A stretch of 64,000 nt of DNA from Sphingobacteriaceae bacterium (GTDB lineage Bacteria > Bacteroidota > Bacteroidia > B-17B0 > Aurantibacillaceae), in NCBI GenBank assembly GCA_016709575.1, contig JADJMM010000002.1, forward strand, positions 558,001 through 622,000. Reading direction: 5' to 3'. The notes beneath the pieces are model-generated. The model saw only the letters and a program-made list of their open reading frames with translations, was not told the origin of the DNA and searched no databases. The position numbers were made by a program, and so were the translations under genes. Within the stretch, counting starts at the first letter, position 1, and the number at the start of each line of letters is the position of its first letter. Below are positions 8,602 to 19,100 of the stretch, piece after piece.

Positions 8602-10107
8602 ATGGCTGAATTAAGCAACGAATCTAATTTCACAAAACCAATCAGATGGTTGATTCTTGCTTTAACTATTAAATTACTTCTCTATTTTCTTTTTATTCAT
8701 AACGACAACAACCCAAAACGCAAATTTTCCGGGTGTTTCATAAAGTCGCCTGATCACGCCGAATATATAAGGCCTATTGATAATTTTATTGATAAAGGCA
8801 CTTATGCTATGGATGGTTTTACAGAACCCTACGCCGGACGTTTACCTGGATTTGTTTTTCCTTATATTGTTTTCAGAGCCATTTTCAGCGAAATCACAGC
8901 TAATATTTTATTAGGGTGTTTTACTTTACTACTCTCAGTTATCGCCTCCTATGCTTTAGCTTTATTGCTATTTAATTTATCTAAAAAAAGATGGGCGTTT
9001 ATCATAGGGTTTCTTCTAATTAATTTCGTGCCTTATTTCTGGCATTACGAATGGACTTTGCATACCAGTTCATTAGGTGTATCTTGTTTAATATTTTTTG
9101 CTTACTACTTTCATAAATACATTAATAGTCAAACAAAAAGAGACCTTCTTTTTGCCGGTTTTTTTTTAGCGTGGCTTATTTTACTGAGAGGATTTTGTTT
9201 ATTCTATCTGCCAATTGTGGTTCTCTTTTTATACCTCTCAGAAAAATCTTCCGGGAAAAAATTAAAAGAAATTATTGTGACCGTGCTTTTGTTTTTAGTT
9301 CCGTTTGCATTAGCAGAATCCGTGTGGATAACACGTAATTATATCTCACTACATAAATTTGTGCCCTTACAAACTTCTTTTGTTCCTGGTGGTGATTCTA
9401 AAAATCAGGAATATGGTTACAGAAGCATAACCAAATATTCGCTCACCAAAGTGCGTGAACTTATATTTACCTGGGGTGGAGAAAACGCCTGGTACTTTCC
9501 TGATTCAGATATTTCTTGGTTTGGTTGGAAGGGCGGGAATTATAATTCGGATTTTAAGTTTGATGAATCTATTTTCTTTGAAGGTTTTACAAAAGATACC
9601 CTTCTGGCTCTGCGCAATGAAGTAATTTTTTCTTATAGAGATAGCTTAAGTTCCACTCAGCATGATTCGATTGAGAATAAAATCATTCAAACTGCTAACC
9701 GCCTTAAAGAAAAATTTAAATCTAATAAAACAGCTTACTTTTATTTTAAAGCGCCAGTAAAGCGAGTTAAAAATTATTTAATTCAAAACATAACACAAGA
9801 TTGGCCCGGACCATCATTCAAAGAATCAGGTATTATACAAAAGGGTATAAAATTTATATCGTTGGCTTCTTATGCCATTCTATTATTGCAGATGCTTATT
9901 TTTCCTATTCTTTACCTTAAGAATTTCAAAAAATATGGTTTAAATAATTTCTATTTGCTCTGTTATGCTTTGTTGCTGGCAAGTATTTTCCCTTTTGCCT
10001 ATTTAATTGCAATGGCGCATTATACATACTTTATTTTTGGATTCACATTGCTAATTCCGATATTCGTATTTAACATTCATGCTTTAATTTTTAAAAACAA
10101 AGAATGA
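8602..10107 (+). CDS. Polytopic membrane glycosyltransferase-like protein (GT-C type)
   Basis: A 501-residue protein with about ten hydrophobic segments spread over residues ~15-240 and ~410-495 and a large soluble loop between (~245-405). The first extracytoplasmic loop contains SPDHAEYIRPIDNFI, a place where GT-C transferases (ArnT, mannosyl- and dolichyl-phosphate-sugar enzymes) carry acidic catalytic residues. The family cannot be named more precisely. It starts six bases after the GT2 gene and its last four bases overlap the deacetylase start (ATGA). It probably uses the lipid-linked sugar made by the preceding GT2. Confidence 0.65.
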   Translation: MAELSNESNFTKPIRWLILALTIKLLLYFLFIHNDNNPKRKFSGCFIKSPDHAEYIRPIDNFIDKGTYAMDGFTEPYAGRLPGFVFPYIVFRAIFSEITANILLGCFTLLLSVIASYALALLLFNLSKKRWAFIIGFLLINFVPYFWHYEWTLHTSSLGVSCLIFFAYYFHKYINSQTKRDLLFAGFFLAWLILLRGFCLFYLPIVVLFLYLSEKSSGKKLKEIIVTVLLFLVPFALAESVWITRNYISLHKFVPLQTSFVPGGDSKNQEYGYRSITKYSLTKVRELIFTWGGENAWYFPDSDISWFGWKGGNYNSDFKFDESIFFEGFTKDTLLALRNEVIFSYRDSLSSTQHDSIENKIIQTANRLKEKFKSNKTAYFYFKAPVKRVKNYLIQNITQDWPGPSFKESGIIQKGIKFISLASYAILLLQMLIFPILYLKNFKKYGLNNFYLLCYALLLASIFPFAYLIAMAHYTYFIFGFTLLIPIFVFNIHALIFKNKE

Positions 10108-11012
10108 AGATTTACTTTCATGTTGATGTAGATTCGCCTGCCGTATTAGCTAAATTTTACGGTATTGACGATTTGCAATACAATGAAAATAAGCTAGAAG
10201 CATTTTACAAAACAGCATTCGAACGTTCCAATAAATTTTTTCAAGACTTAGGATTAAAAGCCACCTATTTTTGCGTAGGAAATGAGTTAATTAATAAAAG
10301 TAATGCTGATGTTATTAAAAACACGTTTGCATCCGGACACGGCATTGCCAATCACACCTACAATCACCCATTTGGTTTATGTGAATTAAGTGCCGAAAAA
10401 ATAAATCAAGAAATTGAATTGTGCGACAGAATATTGCTAAATATTACCGGTAAAAAACCAATTGGCTTTCGCACTCCCGGATATGCAGTGAACACGCAAA
10501 TCATAAATACATTGGAGGAATTAGGTTACAAATATGATTCGTCTGCCGGTTGGCCATTGATGCACGCCGCTATCAAAGCAACAGCTTTATTGAAACCTTT
10601 AACAGGAAACAAAATGCAAATCGGCTTCGGCGAAACTAATTCAGGATTTAAGAATGATGTTTATACCCCCTCTCTTAAAAATTGGAAAAAGGTATCTTCT
10701 GAAACCAGAACTATAAAAGAATTTCCGTTGCCACATGCCTTTGGCGCTTTACCCTTGTATAATAATATTTTATTGGGATTAAGTCCCGGCAAAAAGAAAA
10801 CGCTTATAAATAATTCATCAGCTAAATGTTTTGTTTTATTGTTTCATTCTATTGAATTTTGTTCTTCAAACGATGATTTTATTCCCAAAGAAATATATAA
10901 ACATCCTCATGTAACAAAAAGTGTTGATGAGAAATTAAATAGCATGGAAGGAAGTGTTGAGTTACTCCTTAAAAAATATACAGCCGGGTTAACTGAAGAC
11001 GATTTAAAATAA
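10104..11012 (+). CDS. Polysaccharide deacetylase (NodB homology domain)
   Basis: A 302-residue carbohydrate esterase 4 type protein. NodB motifs are visible in order: FHVDVDS near the N-terminus (metal and base Asp), HTYNHP near residue 90 (zinc-binding HxxxHP), and FRTPGY near residue 125. There is no signal peptide, suggesting action on a cytoplasmic lipid-linked sugar, as for ArnD-type deformylases, rather than on cell-wall polymer. The gene overlaps the membrane glycosyltransferase by four bases and abuts the next gene. Together with the GT2 and GT-C-like proteins it forms a plausible lipid- or glycan-modification set. Confidence 0.85.
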   Translation: MKIYFHVDVDSPAVLAKFYGIDDLQYNENKLEAFYKTAFERSNKFFQDLGLKATYFCVGNELINKSNADVIKNTFASGHGIANHTYNHPFGLCELSAEKINQEIELCDRILLNITGKKPIGFRTPGYAVNTQIINTLEELGYKYDSSAGWPLMHAAIKATALLKPLTGNKMQIGFGETNSGFKNDVYTPSLKNWKKVSSETRTIKEFPLPHAFGALPLYNNILLGLSPGKKKTLINNSSAKCFVLLFHSIEFCSSNDDFIPKEIYKHPHVTKSVDEKLNSMEGSVELLLKKYTAGLTEDDLK

Positions 11013-11504
11013 ATGGCGAAGCACACTTTACATAACGACCCTGATGAGTTTAATTTCTTGTTATTCGGCATTGCTTGCCCTGACAATCAATATGTATTAG
11101 CAACCAATATTAATAGTGCATTAGGCATTGATTTAAGTCTACACGACTATATAGATTTAAGTCATAAAATGGGAAAGGATTTTAGATTCTCATTTTTCAA
11201 TTATCTAGATGAAGAATTTAATTTGGAATACAATCTTATTCCTAACCGAAGCAATTATGTAGCTAAAGAAGATGGCGAAACAAAGGATGGAGATTTATTT
11301 TCGATGTTTAATGAAAATGTAGACGAAAGCAGTCGTTTAATTCCGGAGTTAACGAAAACAGATTATTTGCTCTTAATAAAAGGTGATGAACATTATAATT
11401 TCACTTACAAAATTACAGATGCACTCAAAAAAATCCCTGAAATAATTTCTTTACAAGAAATCGTTCCCGAAAAATTAAGCAATAAAAACAATCTTATTTT
11501 TTAA
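11013..11504 (+). CDS. IPExxxVDY family protein
   Basis: A 163-residue small protein of the Bacteroidota IPExxxVDY family, function unknown. The naming motif is present as IPELTKTDY (~110-118), with Thr replacing Val, followed by the typical LLLIKG and a C-terminal IPEIISLQEI stretch. From memory of other Bacteroidota, this gene usually sits between fatty-acid synthesis genes and pyruvate kinase; here it ends a glycosyltransferase run and no pyk follows. Its start directly follows the deacetylase stop. Confidence 0.75.
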   Translation: MAKHTLHNDPDEFNFLLFGIACPDNQYVLATNINSALGIDLSLHDYIDLSHKMGKDFRFSFFNYLDEEFNLEYNLIPNRSNYVAKEDGETKDGDLFSMFNENVDESSRLIPELTKTDYLLLIKGDEHYNFTYKITDALKKIPEIISLQEIVPEKLSNKNNLIF

Positions 11505-11560
11505 ATTCATCTTAGCTATGAGCCAAGGATTGAAATATGGTTGGGGCGAGAAGTTATAAT

Positions 11561-12517
11561 TTAAAACTTATACCCAAAACCTATGCCATAAACACTCATC
11601 CATTGAGCTCTAGGGCCAAAAATATCGTTCTTGTTATCGTACTTCCCATCATTATCCCAGTCATACTTAGTGATAATATCATTATCATATACAAATTTGG
11701 TTGACAATGTGGCTGTAAAATATTTGGTTATTTTAATGGTTAATAACGAATTCCAAACTATATCAATGTTTTGACTCTTGTTATTGTTATAGGCATCAAA
11801 AAAATCAGCGTAAGTATCAAGGTTTACAATTTTATTCAAATCCTTTTTATAACGAATCGTTACCCTTCCTCCAAATTCATAACGCGCCTTCTTGCCGGGT
11901 GTAATAACTCTTCCTGCTGTATCTAATACCGCCTTGGTAACACCATAATCTCCATTGTTAGCAAAGTTTTGGTCTGTTACTAATGTGATTTTTCCAGCAG
12001 CCGGCGAAATACTGATTGAGAAATAATCTCGCGGTTTAAAATCTATACCCAACGCAATTTGAATAAATGCAGGGGATGCCCAGCGCGATATTGCAGTTTT
12101 AAGAGTATCTCCTGAATATTTATAGCCATCCGCAAACTGTGAACGTAAATCCGCCATTAATGAATAGAACCAATACTTTTTAAAAGCGTACAAATTAAAT
12201 TTTGTAACTGCAAAAACCTGGTCAACATTTTTCTGCCAGAATTTAGAATTATTTAGTCGAACAATTCCATACTGTCCGTCAAACTTATTACTCCAATCAA
12301 CCTTTGCTTTTTTATAATTAGCCTCATAGTTAATTAAAGCTGAAAATGAAATGTTTTCCTGGCCACCGCCTTGCCAATTGCTTAAAGAAGTTTGCGCAAG
12401 ATTTAAACCAAAAAAACCGGACTTCTTCCAATAGGTTGTATCTTTTTTTACACTGTCTTGAGATTTTAAATTCGCAAACTGTAGAAACAGAATAACAACA
12501 AGAATATTCTTTAGCAT
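11561..12517 (-). CDS. DUF3078 outer-membrane beta-barrel protein
   Basis: A 318-residue protein with a signal peptide (~1-19) and the N-terminal signature of DUF3078: W.K.G..GLN.AQTSLSNWQGGGQ. The rest alternates aromatic and polar residues in amphipathic strands and ends in IGFGYKF, a terminal aromatic typical of outer-membrane barrels. It is separated from mscL by 2 bases, so it is probably the last gene of the adhesin-PorP-OmpA-mscL unit. Function unknown. Confidence 0.8.
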   Translation of the reverse strand: MLKNILVVILFLQFANLKSQDSVKKDTTYWKKSGFFGLNLAQTSLSNWQGGGQENISFSALINYEANYKKAKVDWSNKFDGQYGIVRLNNSKFWQKNVDQVFAVTKFNLYAFKKYWFYSLMADLRSQFADGYKYSGDTLKTAISRWASPAFIQIALGIDFKPRDYFSISISPAAGKITLVTDQNFANNGDYGVTKAVLDTAGRVITPGKKARYEFGGRVTIRYKKDLNKIVNLDTYADFFDAYNNNKSQNIDIVWNSLLTIKITKYFTATLSTKFVYDNDIITKYDWDNDGKYDNKNDIFGPRAQWMSVYGIGFGYKF

Positions 12518-12519
12518 AC

Positions 12520-12903
12520 TTATTTTTTTAAAGAGTCTCTTATTTCTGCTAGTAATTTTTCAGTTGCTGTTGGCTCAGGAGCTACAACTGGTGCAGCCTC
12601 TTCCTTTTTCTTCATCTTATTAATACCTTTTATTACCATAAATAAAACAAAAGCCACAATTAAAAAAGAAATTACCTGAGAGATAAAGTTGCCATACTTA
12701 ATAGCAGTACCAGGAATAACAAGTTGTGCTAAATCAGATAAATTAGCTGCTTTAAGAACTGGAGTTAAAACAGCAGGTGTGATAATATCATCTACTAATG
12801 ATTTAACTATACTATTAAATGCGCCACCGATAACAACACCGACTGCTAAGTCAATTACGCTACCGCGCATTGCAAACTCTTTAAACTCTTTACTAAATCC
12901 CAT
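12520..12903 (-). CDS. mscL: Large-conductance mechanosensitive channel
   Basis: A 127-residue MscL. The N-terminal helix FKEFAMRGSVIDLAVGVVIG contains the pore-lining TM1; TM2 is at ~78-98 (VISFLIVAFVLFMVIKGINK), followed by the cytoplasmic bundle ending EKLLAEIRDSLKK. It opens under membrane tension to release osmolytes on hypo-osmotic shock. Length and motifs are standard. It lies 27 bases after the OmpA-family gene and 2 bases before the DUF3078 gene. Confidence 0.95.
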   Translation of the reverse strand: MGFSKEFKEFAMRGSVIDLAVGVVIGGAFNSIVKSLVDDIITPAVLTPVLKAANLSDLAQLVIPGTAIKYGNFISQVISFLIVAFVLFMVIKGINKMKKKEEAAPVVAPEPTATEKLLAEIRDSLKK

Positions 12904-12930
12904 ATTAATTTTAATTATATATTTATTTTT

Positions 12931-15183
12931 TTATTTTTTATCGAAACTATTAGTGCTGTTGTTTTTCACATCAACATTTGCACCGCCCATAGAAATAATT
13001 TTAAACTCAGTTCGTCTGTTCTTTTGATGTTCTTCCTCAGAACATGTCGACTTAACAGCTCCTTCACAAGCACAACCATTTAAAAGAATGGATTCGCCAT
13101 ATCCCTTACCATAAATACGCTGAGGATTTGTGATTTTCTTCTTGATATACGCAGCACTTGCTTTCGCACGTTTGTCTGATAAATTCATGTTGTATGTTTT
13201 AGAAGCTCTACAATCTGTATGAGATCCCAACTCTACAACCATTCCCGGATACTTGTTCATTACTTCAACTACCTTATCCAATTCTGTAGCAGCGTCTGTA
13301 CGAATATTAAATTTATTTAAGTCGAATCTGATGTCATTAATAACTACCAAATCTTTAATATCTTTTACTTCCGGATCCATTGTTAAAGATCCAGCAAGTG
13401 CTTCGTGAACATTTACAATACCTGGTTTTGGAATTGTATAATTAAAGTTTACTGTTTTTGGAAAATAACCTGCTTTTACTAATTCAATTTTGTAATCCAA
13501 AACATCATTCGTCTTTTTATCAGCTAACGGTCTAAACACATCACCTGTAGCAGGCGTTAATTCTTCAATAAATACTTGACCAGTTTTGTTATCAGTGAAT
13601 TTTAACTTCACCCCCTCTAAAGGACTATTTGTTTTACTATCTGTAACCAACCCTCTTAAAGCCATGCCCGGGTCTTTCTCTAAAACTAAATCAGAGACAA
13701 TTACATCTTCAGGTACAGCCGTACTAGCAGTGTTTTTGCCTTCAAAATATTTTTCTTTTGTACCATTTAATGCAAACTGCTTATCAGCATCTACATTAAA
13801 TAGATAAGTTCCATCTTCTCCGGTTGTAACTGTTTTTAAAACGGTATTATTTGCATCATACAAGTTCACACTTGTATTGGCAAGAATATTCCCCTCTTTG
13901 TCTTTAGCAGTCCCTTTAATAGTTTTTCCAAACACAAAAGGTTTTAAAAGATCGAAGCTATAAATATCATCATCTCCTTTACCACCTTCACGATTACTTG
14001 CAAAATAACCTTTCTTTTTTTCAGCATCCAATACCATTGTGAAGTCATCCTTACTACTATTAATTGGAGAACCTACATTGATTACCTTATTAATATTTCC
14101 ATCCTTTATCTCAGTTGCAAAAACATCAAGTCCACCTAAGCCGGGTCTTCCATCAGATGAAAAGAAAAACAATCCACTCTCGTGTATAAAAGGAAACATT
14201 TCATTTCCTTCTGTGTTTATTTTCTCTCCTAGGTTTTCAGGTTTAGTCCATTTACCATCTGCTCCACGTGTAGTTTTATAAATATCTACTCCACCTTTTC
14301 CTCCCGGCATATCACTGGAAAAATAAAGTGTATTACCATCAGCTGTTAAAGCAGGGTGACCACATGAGTATTCATCATTGTTATAAGGAAAAGGGACTTT
14401 ATCTGACCACTTACCATCTTTATCACTTTTGGTTTCAAATAATTGAAGTTTTCTTACACCATCAGAACTCTTAGCATCATAGTTATCACAGGTGTACATC
14501 ATTATGCTGCCATCCTTGCTAAAACAAGCAGGGCCTTCATGATATTTTTTATCAACCTTACTTACTTTTTTAGCTTCTGTTAACTCATTTGAACTTTCTT
14601 TCTTTGCCGAGTATAAATCCAGGTAACGCAGTTTATTTCCGTTCCAAACACGTGATACCGGACCAACATTCCCTCTTGAAGAAGCATAAACCATTTGTTC
14701 TTTATAATAAGCCGGTCCAAAGTCTTGTTGAGCTGAATTGATCTCCAGATTTTTTATTGTAAACTGCCCATTGTCTTTAAGTAAATCAGTTACATACTGT
14801 TTGTTAGAATTAAACAATGCCACTCTGCTATCTCCGGCTTTTAAAGTATTATAAGCATCCATTTGCTGAGAGGCTTCTGTATACTTACTATTTATTCTTA
14901 GTATTTGTGCATAAGCATAAACGTCTTCGGGCGTTTTATCTGCAGCATTAGCCACCTTTGCATAATGCACTTCAGCGTTTTTATAATCGCCTGTCATTTT
15001 AAAACTCTCTGCTAATTTCCTATCAGCATCGGTATTTATTTCTTTTTTATCGCCAATTTTATCAACTACAGAACTATAATCGTAATTGTTATATGATTTT
15101 GTAGCTTTTTTTATTGATGCTGTTTGGCTAATACCTAGTAGTGAAACAAGGATTAAACTGCCTGTATAAATGTTTTTTTTCAT
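12931..15183 (-). CDS. PorE-like OmpA-family protein (TPR, PD40 propeller, regulatory domain, OmpA)
   Basis: About 750 residues. In order: a signal peptide (MKKNIYTGSLILVSLLGISQ), TPR region (~20-140), PD40/WD40-like propeller strands (~170-410, e.g. YFASNREGGKGDDDIYSFD), two carboxypeptidase-regulatory-like beta domains (~420-590), and a C-terminal OmpA peptidoglycan-binding domain (~610-735, with TDCRASKTYN and NRRTEFKI). This is the architecture of PorE, which anchors the type IX secretion machinery to peptidoglycan. I chose the ATG at 15183 because it starts the signal peptide; the frame extends upstream to 15255, overlapping porP. It follows porP closely. It may be a paralogue dedicated to the adjacent adhesin rather than core PorE. 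Confidence 0.88.
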   Translation of the reverse strand: MKKNIYTGSLILVSLLGISQTASIKKATKSYNNYDYSSVVDKIGDKKEINTDADRKLAESFKMTGDYKNAEVHYAKVANAADKTPEDVYAYAQILRINSKYTEASQQMDAYNTLKAGDSRVALFNSNKQYVTDLLKDNGQFTIKNLEINSAQQDFGPAYYKEQMVYASSRGNVGPVSRVWNGNKLRYLDLYSAKKESSNELTEAKKVSKVDKKYHEGPACFSKDGSIMMYTCDNYDAKSSDGVRKLQLFETKSDKDGKWSDKVPFPYNNDEYSCGHPALTADGNTLYFSSDMPGGKGGVDIYKTTRGADGKWTKPENLGEKINTEGNEMFPFIHESGLFFFSSDGRPGLGGLDVFATEIKDGNINKVINVGSPINSSKDDFTMVLDAEKKKGYFASNREGGKGDDDIYSFDLLKPFVFGKTIKGTAKDKEGNILANTSVNLYDANNTVLKTVTTGEDGTYLFNVDADKQFALNGTKEKYFEGKNTASTAVPEDVIVSDLVLEKDPGMALRGLVTDSKTNSPLEGVKLKFTDNKTGQVFIEELTPATGDVFRPLADKKTNDVLDYKIELVKAGYFPKTVNFNYTIPKPGIVNVHEALAGSLTMDPEVKDIKDLVVINDIRFDLNKFNIRTDAATELDKVVEVMNKYPGMVVELGSHTDCRASKTYNMNLSDKRAKASAAYIKKKITNPQRIYGKGYGESILLNGCACEGAVKSTCSEEEHQKNRRTEFKIISMGGANVDVKNNSTNSFDKK

Positions 15184-15202
15184 TTCGTATTCTATTATTC
15201 CT

Positions 15203-16120
15203 TTAAAAATATCTTGGAGATTTAATTTTGGCTTTCGACTTATAGATAAGGTCATACCTTAACATGATTTCGTGACTACCTGAATTATATTTGCCTGTAG
15301 TATTCGCCATCGACCAATCGAATGAGTAGCCTAAATAAAATTGCTCTGTAAAATTATATCCAACAAGAGCGCCAACAGCATCTCCTGTTCTATACATCGC
15401 ACCAATATTAAACTTTTCTTTGTATAAAAACATTGCCGTTACATCTCCCTCAATTGGAGCAGCTTCTGTTGCCTTTACAAAAGCCGTAGGTTTCAATTTC
15501 AAATCTTTAGATAAATTAAATACCGCACCAATAATCATAAAGTAATGGCGTTGCTCTTTTGAAGTTGCTGTTACTCCATCCCCTAACTTATTCTCTAATA
15601 ATTTTGGTGTTGAAATTCCCATGTAAAAACGTTCACGATAATAATACAAACCTGCGCCTACGTTAGGTAAAACAGTATTTACATTTTGTGCAAAAGCCAC
15701 ATCGTTTTGTTGATCAAGTGTTAAAGTACTTATGTTATTCCTGTAAAAATTAGCTAATCCTTTTAAACCAAAACCCAATTTACTTTTACTGTTTAACTTA
15801 AGCTGATAAGATAAATCAATAGCCACAAGTGTGCTTTTTGTCGGACCGATTTTGTCGTTTAAAACACTTAGCCCTGCGCCCATTTTCCCATTTAGTATGG
15901 GTGTGTGCATTGTTAAAGATTGCTCTAACGGTGCACCATCAAAACCTACCCATTGCGAACGGTGTATTCCGGTAACAGTTAGCGCATCTCGAGTGCCGGC
16001 ATATGCCGGATTTAGCCACAATGTGTTATACATATAATGTGTAAACATGGCATCCTGCTGTGCTTTTAATTGATTACCTATTGTAAGTAACGTAATTAAT
16101 ATTGATACTATTCTTTTCAT
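15203..16120 (-). CDS. PorP/SprF family outer-membrane protein
   Basis: A 305-residue protein with a signal peptide ending AQQ and the family N-terminal signature DAMFTHYMYNTLWLNPAYAG, then GIHRSQWVGFDGAP. Barrel-like strands fill the rest. In Flavobacterium, SprF is needed to secrete or anchor the SprB adhesin carrying a type B C-terminal domain. Here the gene begins 23 bases after the giant adhesin that has exactly such a domain, so it is most likely its dedicated partner. Confidence 0.92.
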   Translation of the reverse strand: MKRIVSILITLLTIGNQLKAQQDAMFTHYMYNTLWLNPAYAGTRDALTVTGIHRSQWVGFDGAPLEQSLTMHTPILNGKMGAGLSVLNDKIGPTKSTLVAIDLSYQLKLNSKSKLGFGLKGLANFYRNNISTLTLDQQNDVAFAQNVNTVLPNVGAGLYYYRERFYMGISTPKLLENKLGDGVTATSKEQRHYFMIIGAVFNLSKDLKLKPTAFVKATEAAPIEGDVTAMFLYKEKFNIGAMYRTGDAVGALVGYNFTEQFYLGYSFDWSMANTTGKYNSGSHEIMLRYDLIYKSKAKIKSPRYF

Positions 16121-16143
16121 CTTTTGTATATATAAGTTTCTTG

Positions 16144-19100
16144 TTATTTAACTGATCTGTTCAAATAGATAAATCCTTTGTATGGCTTATCTCCATTACC
16201 TAAATCAAGTATGTAGAAATAAGTTCCTTCTGGTAAATCGTCGCTTCCAAATTTCACTCCTTCACTTGATTTTCCATTCCAAGTATTATCATATCCATCC
16301 ATTTTATAAATTACATTCCCCCAACGATTCAAAATATTTAATTTGTTGTTTGGATAAGCTCCTATTCCCTTAATTACAAATAAATCATTTGTACCATCGC
16401 CATTTGGAGAGAATCCTTGTGGTATAACTAAGCTACCCTCGCCAACAAATATAGTCGGCTCTTGTTCACCTATTTCATTTGGAATACCGTTTCCATTTGG
16501 ATCAGGATTATTGCCATTAGTTGAAACAACTGTAGTGGTAATTCCTGTTCCTGATGGTGAATTATTAGCTGATGCCATTGCAATATTACTATAAGTAACT
16601 GTTGAACCAGATGCATTTGTACAATATCTAACTACTATAGATATAGTATCTGATTGACCAACCGCTAAACTACTTGTTGGAGAAACTAAATTAATATCTG
16701 TTGAACCATTGAATCCCGCGTTGGCAACCAAGATACCATTTGAGCTAAACGGCATTGAAGTTACAGTATAAGAAGCAGGAGTTACAAATGTGTTATTTAA
16801 ATTATCCGTTAAGGTTACACTGTAGATTGGTGATGCGCCATAATTCTTTACAGTAAACTTAAAGCGCACTTTATAACAACCATCTCCATCAAATTCAGGT
16901 TTCGATGCTGATTTCGATACACCTATAATTGGCGGTGGAGTATTATTCACATTAATTGATATCGTACTTGTGCTACACTGTATTGCGACAGTCGATGGCG
17001 GAATATACTGACAAATTGTATAAGTTGTTTGTGCTGTTCCGGTGAATGATGGATTAGGAACAAATGTATACTGACCAGTTGCAGGATTTATTACTATTGT
17101 TCCTGTGGTTGGTGACGGCTGTGCTACTGTTGTTGAATAAGTACCTCCAGGTAAAAGTCCTAAATCATTACCAGTTAAAGTTCCGGTTACACTTACGCTT
17201 GGAGTAGTAACAATCGGATCAGGATTTGCAACTATGGCCGGATATACAGTTATAGTTAATACTGCCGACACACATGTTACAGGTACACCATCACAAACAG
17301 TATACGTAATTGCTGTTGTTCCTGTAAATCCTGTTGCTGGAGTAAATGTGTATTGGCCAGTTGAAGGATTCATTACTATAGTTCCAGTTCCGGCGGTTGG
17401 ATTGCCAGATGTAAAGGTTCCAGTTGCAACACCTGAATCATTTGTTCCAACATTACCGCTAACTGATGTGTTCACTAACGTAAGCGTTCCATCGTTCACT
17501 GCCACTGGCGTATTAGATACATTTATTGTTATAGTTGCAGTGCTACACTGAATAGCTACTGTTGAAGGCGGAACATACTGACAGATTGTATAAGTAGTTT
17601 GTGCCGTACCTGTAAATGTTGGATTAGGTACAAAAGTATACTGACCTGTTGCAGGATTAATTGTTATTGTTCCTGTTGTTGGTGATGGTTGTGTTACTGT
17701 GGTTGAATAAGTACCTCCGGGAACAAGACCTAAATCATTACCAGTTAAAGTTCCAGTCACAGATACACTTGGTGTAGTTACAATAGGATCATCAACAGCA
17801 ACTAATGCAGGGAATACTGTAAATGTAATTGTTGTAGTTGAACATGGTGGTGAAGCTAAATTACACAATGTGTATGTGGCTACTGTTGTGCCCGTAAAGC
17901 CTGTTGCAGGAGTAAAAGTATACTGACCTGTTGAAGGGTTCATCACTAATGTTCCTGTACCTGCTGTTGGCTGAGAGTTACTGAAAGTACCACCACTTGT
18001 TCCAGAATCATTCGTTGCTACTGTTCCGCTTACCGGTGTGTTAATTATAGTTACTGTTTGATCAGCAACTGCAATTGGTAAATCACTAACATTAATTGTA
18101 ATGGTTGCAGTGCTACACTGAATAGCTACTGTTGAAGGTGGAACATACTGACATACTGTATATGTTGTTTGCGCCGTGCCTGTGAAACTTGGATTAGGTA
18201 CAAAAGTATACTGACCTGTTGCAGGATTAATTGTTATTGTTCCTGTTGTTGGTGATAGTTGTGTTACTGTGGTTGAATAAGTACCTCCAGGAACAAGACC
18301 TAAATCATTACCAGTTAAAGTTCCAGTCACAGATACACTTGGTGTAGTTACAATCGGATCATCAACAGCAACTAATGCAGGGAATACTGTAAATGTAATT
18401 GTTGTTGTTGAACATGGTGGTGATAACAAGTTGCACAATGTATACGTTGCAACTGTAGTTCCGGTAAAGCCTGTTGCAGGAGTAAAAGTATACTGACCTG
18501 TTGATGGGTTCATTACTAATGTTCCAGTACCTGCTGTTGGTTGACCATTCGTAAATACCGGGCTTAAAGATGAACCTGTTCCTAAATCGTTTGTTGCAAC
18601 AGTACCAGTTACAGAAGTATTAATTAAAGTTGTAGTTGCATCGGCAACAGCAAGAGGCAAATCACCAACCATAATTGTAATAGTAGAGTTACTACAAACT
18701 GTTGGATTCACCGCTGTGTTACAAACCGTATAAGTTGTTTGTGCTGTTCCTGTAAATGAAGGATTAGGAACAAATGTATATTGACCCGTTGCAGGATTAA
18801 TTGTTATTGTTCCTGTTGTTGATGCTGGTTGTGTTACACTCACTGAATAGGTTCCGCCTGGCACAATCCCTAAATCATTTCCTGTTAATGTTCCAGTTAC
18901 TGATACACTTGGTGTAGTAACTATTGGATCTGGATTCGCAACCAATGTTGGGAATACTGTAAATGTAATTGTTGTTGTTGAACATGGAGGAGACAACAAG
19001 TTACACAATGTATAAGTGGCAACTGTTGTTCCGGTAAAGCCTGTGGCAGGAGTAAAAGTATACTGACCTGTTGAAGGGTTCATTGTTAATGTTCCTGTAC

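Noticed and set aside
11518..11559. Short frame ATGAGCCAAGG... after the IPExxxVDY gene
   Set aside because: Only 13 codons, with no recognisable features and no support for translation.
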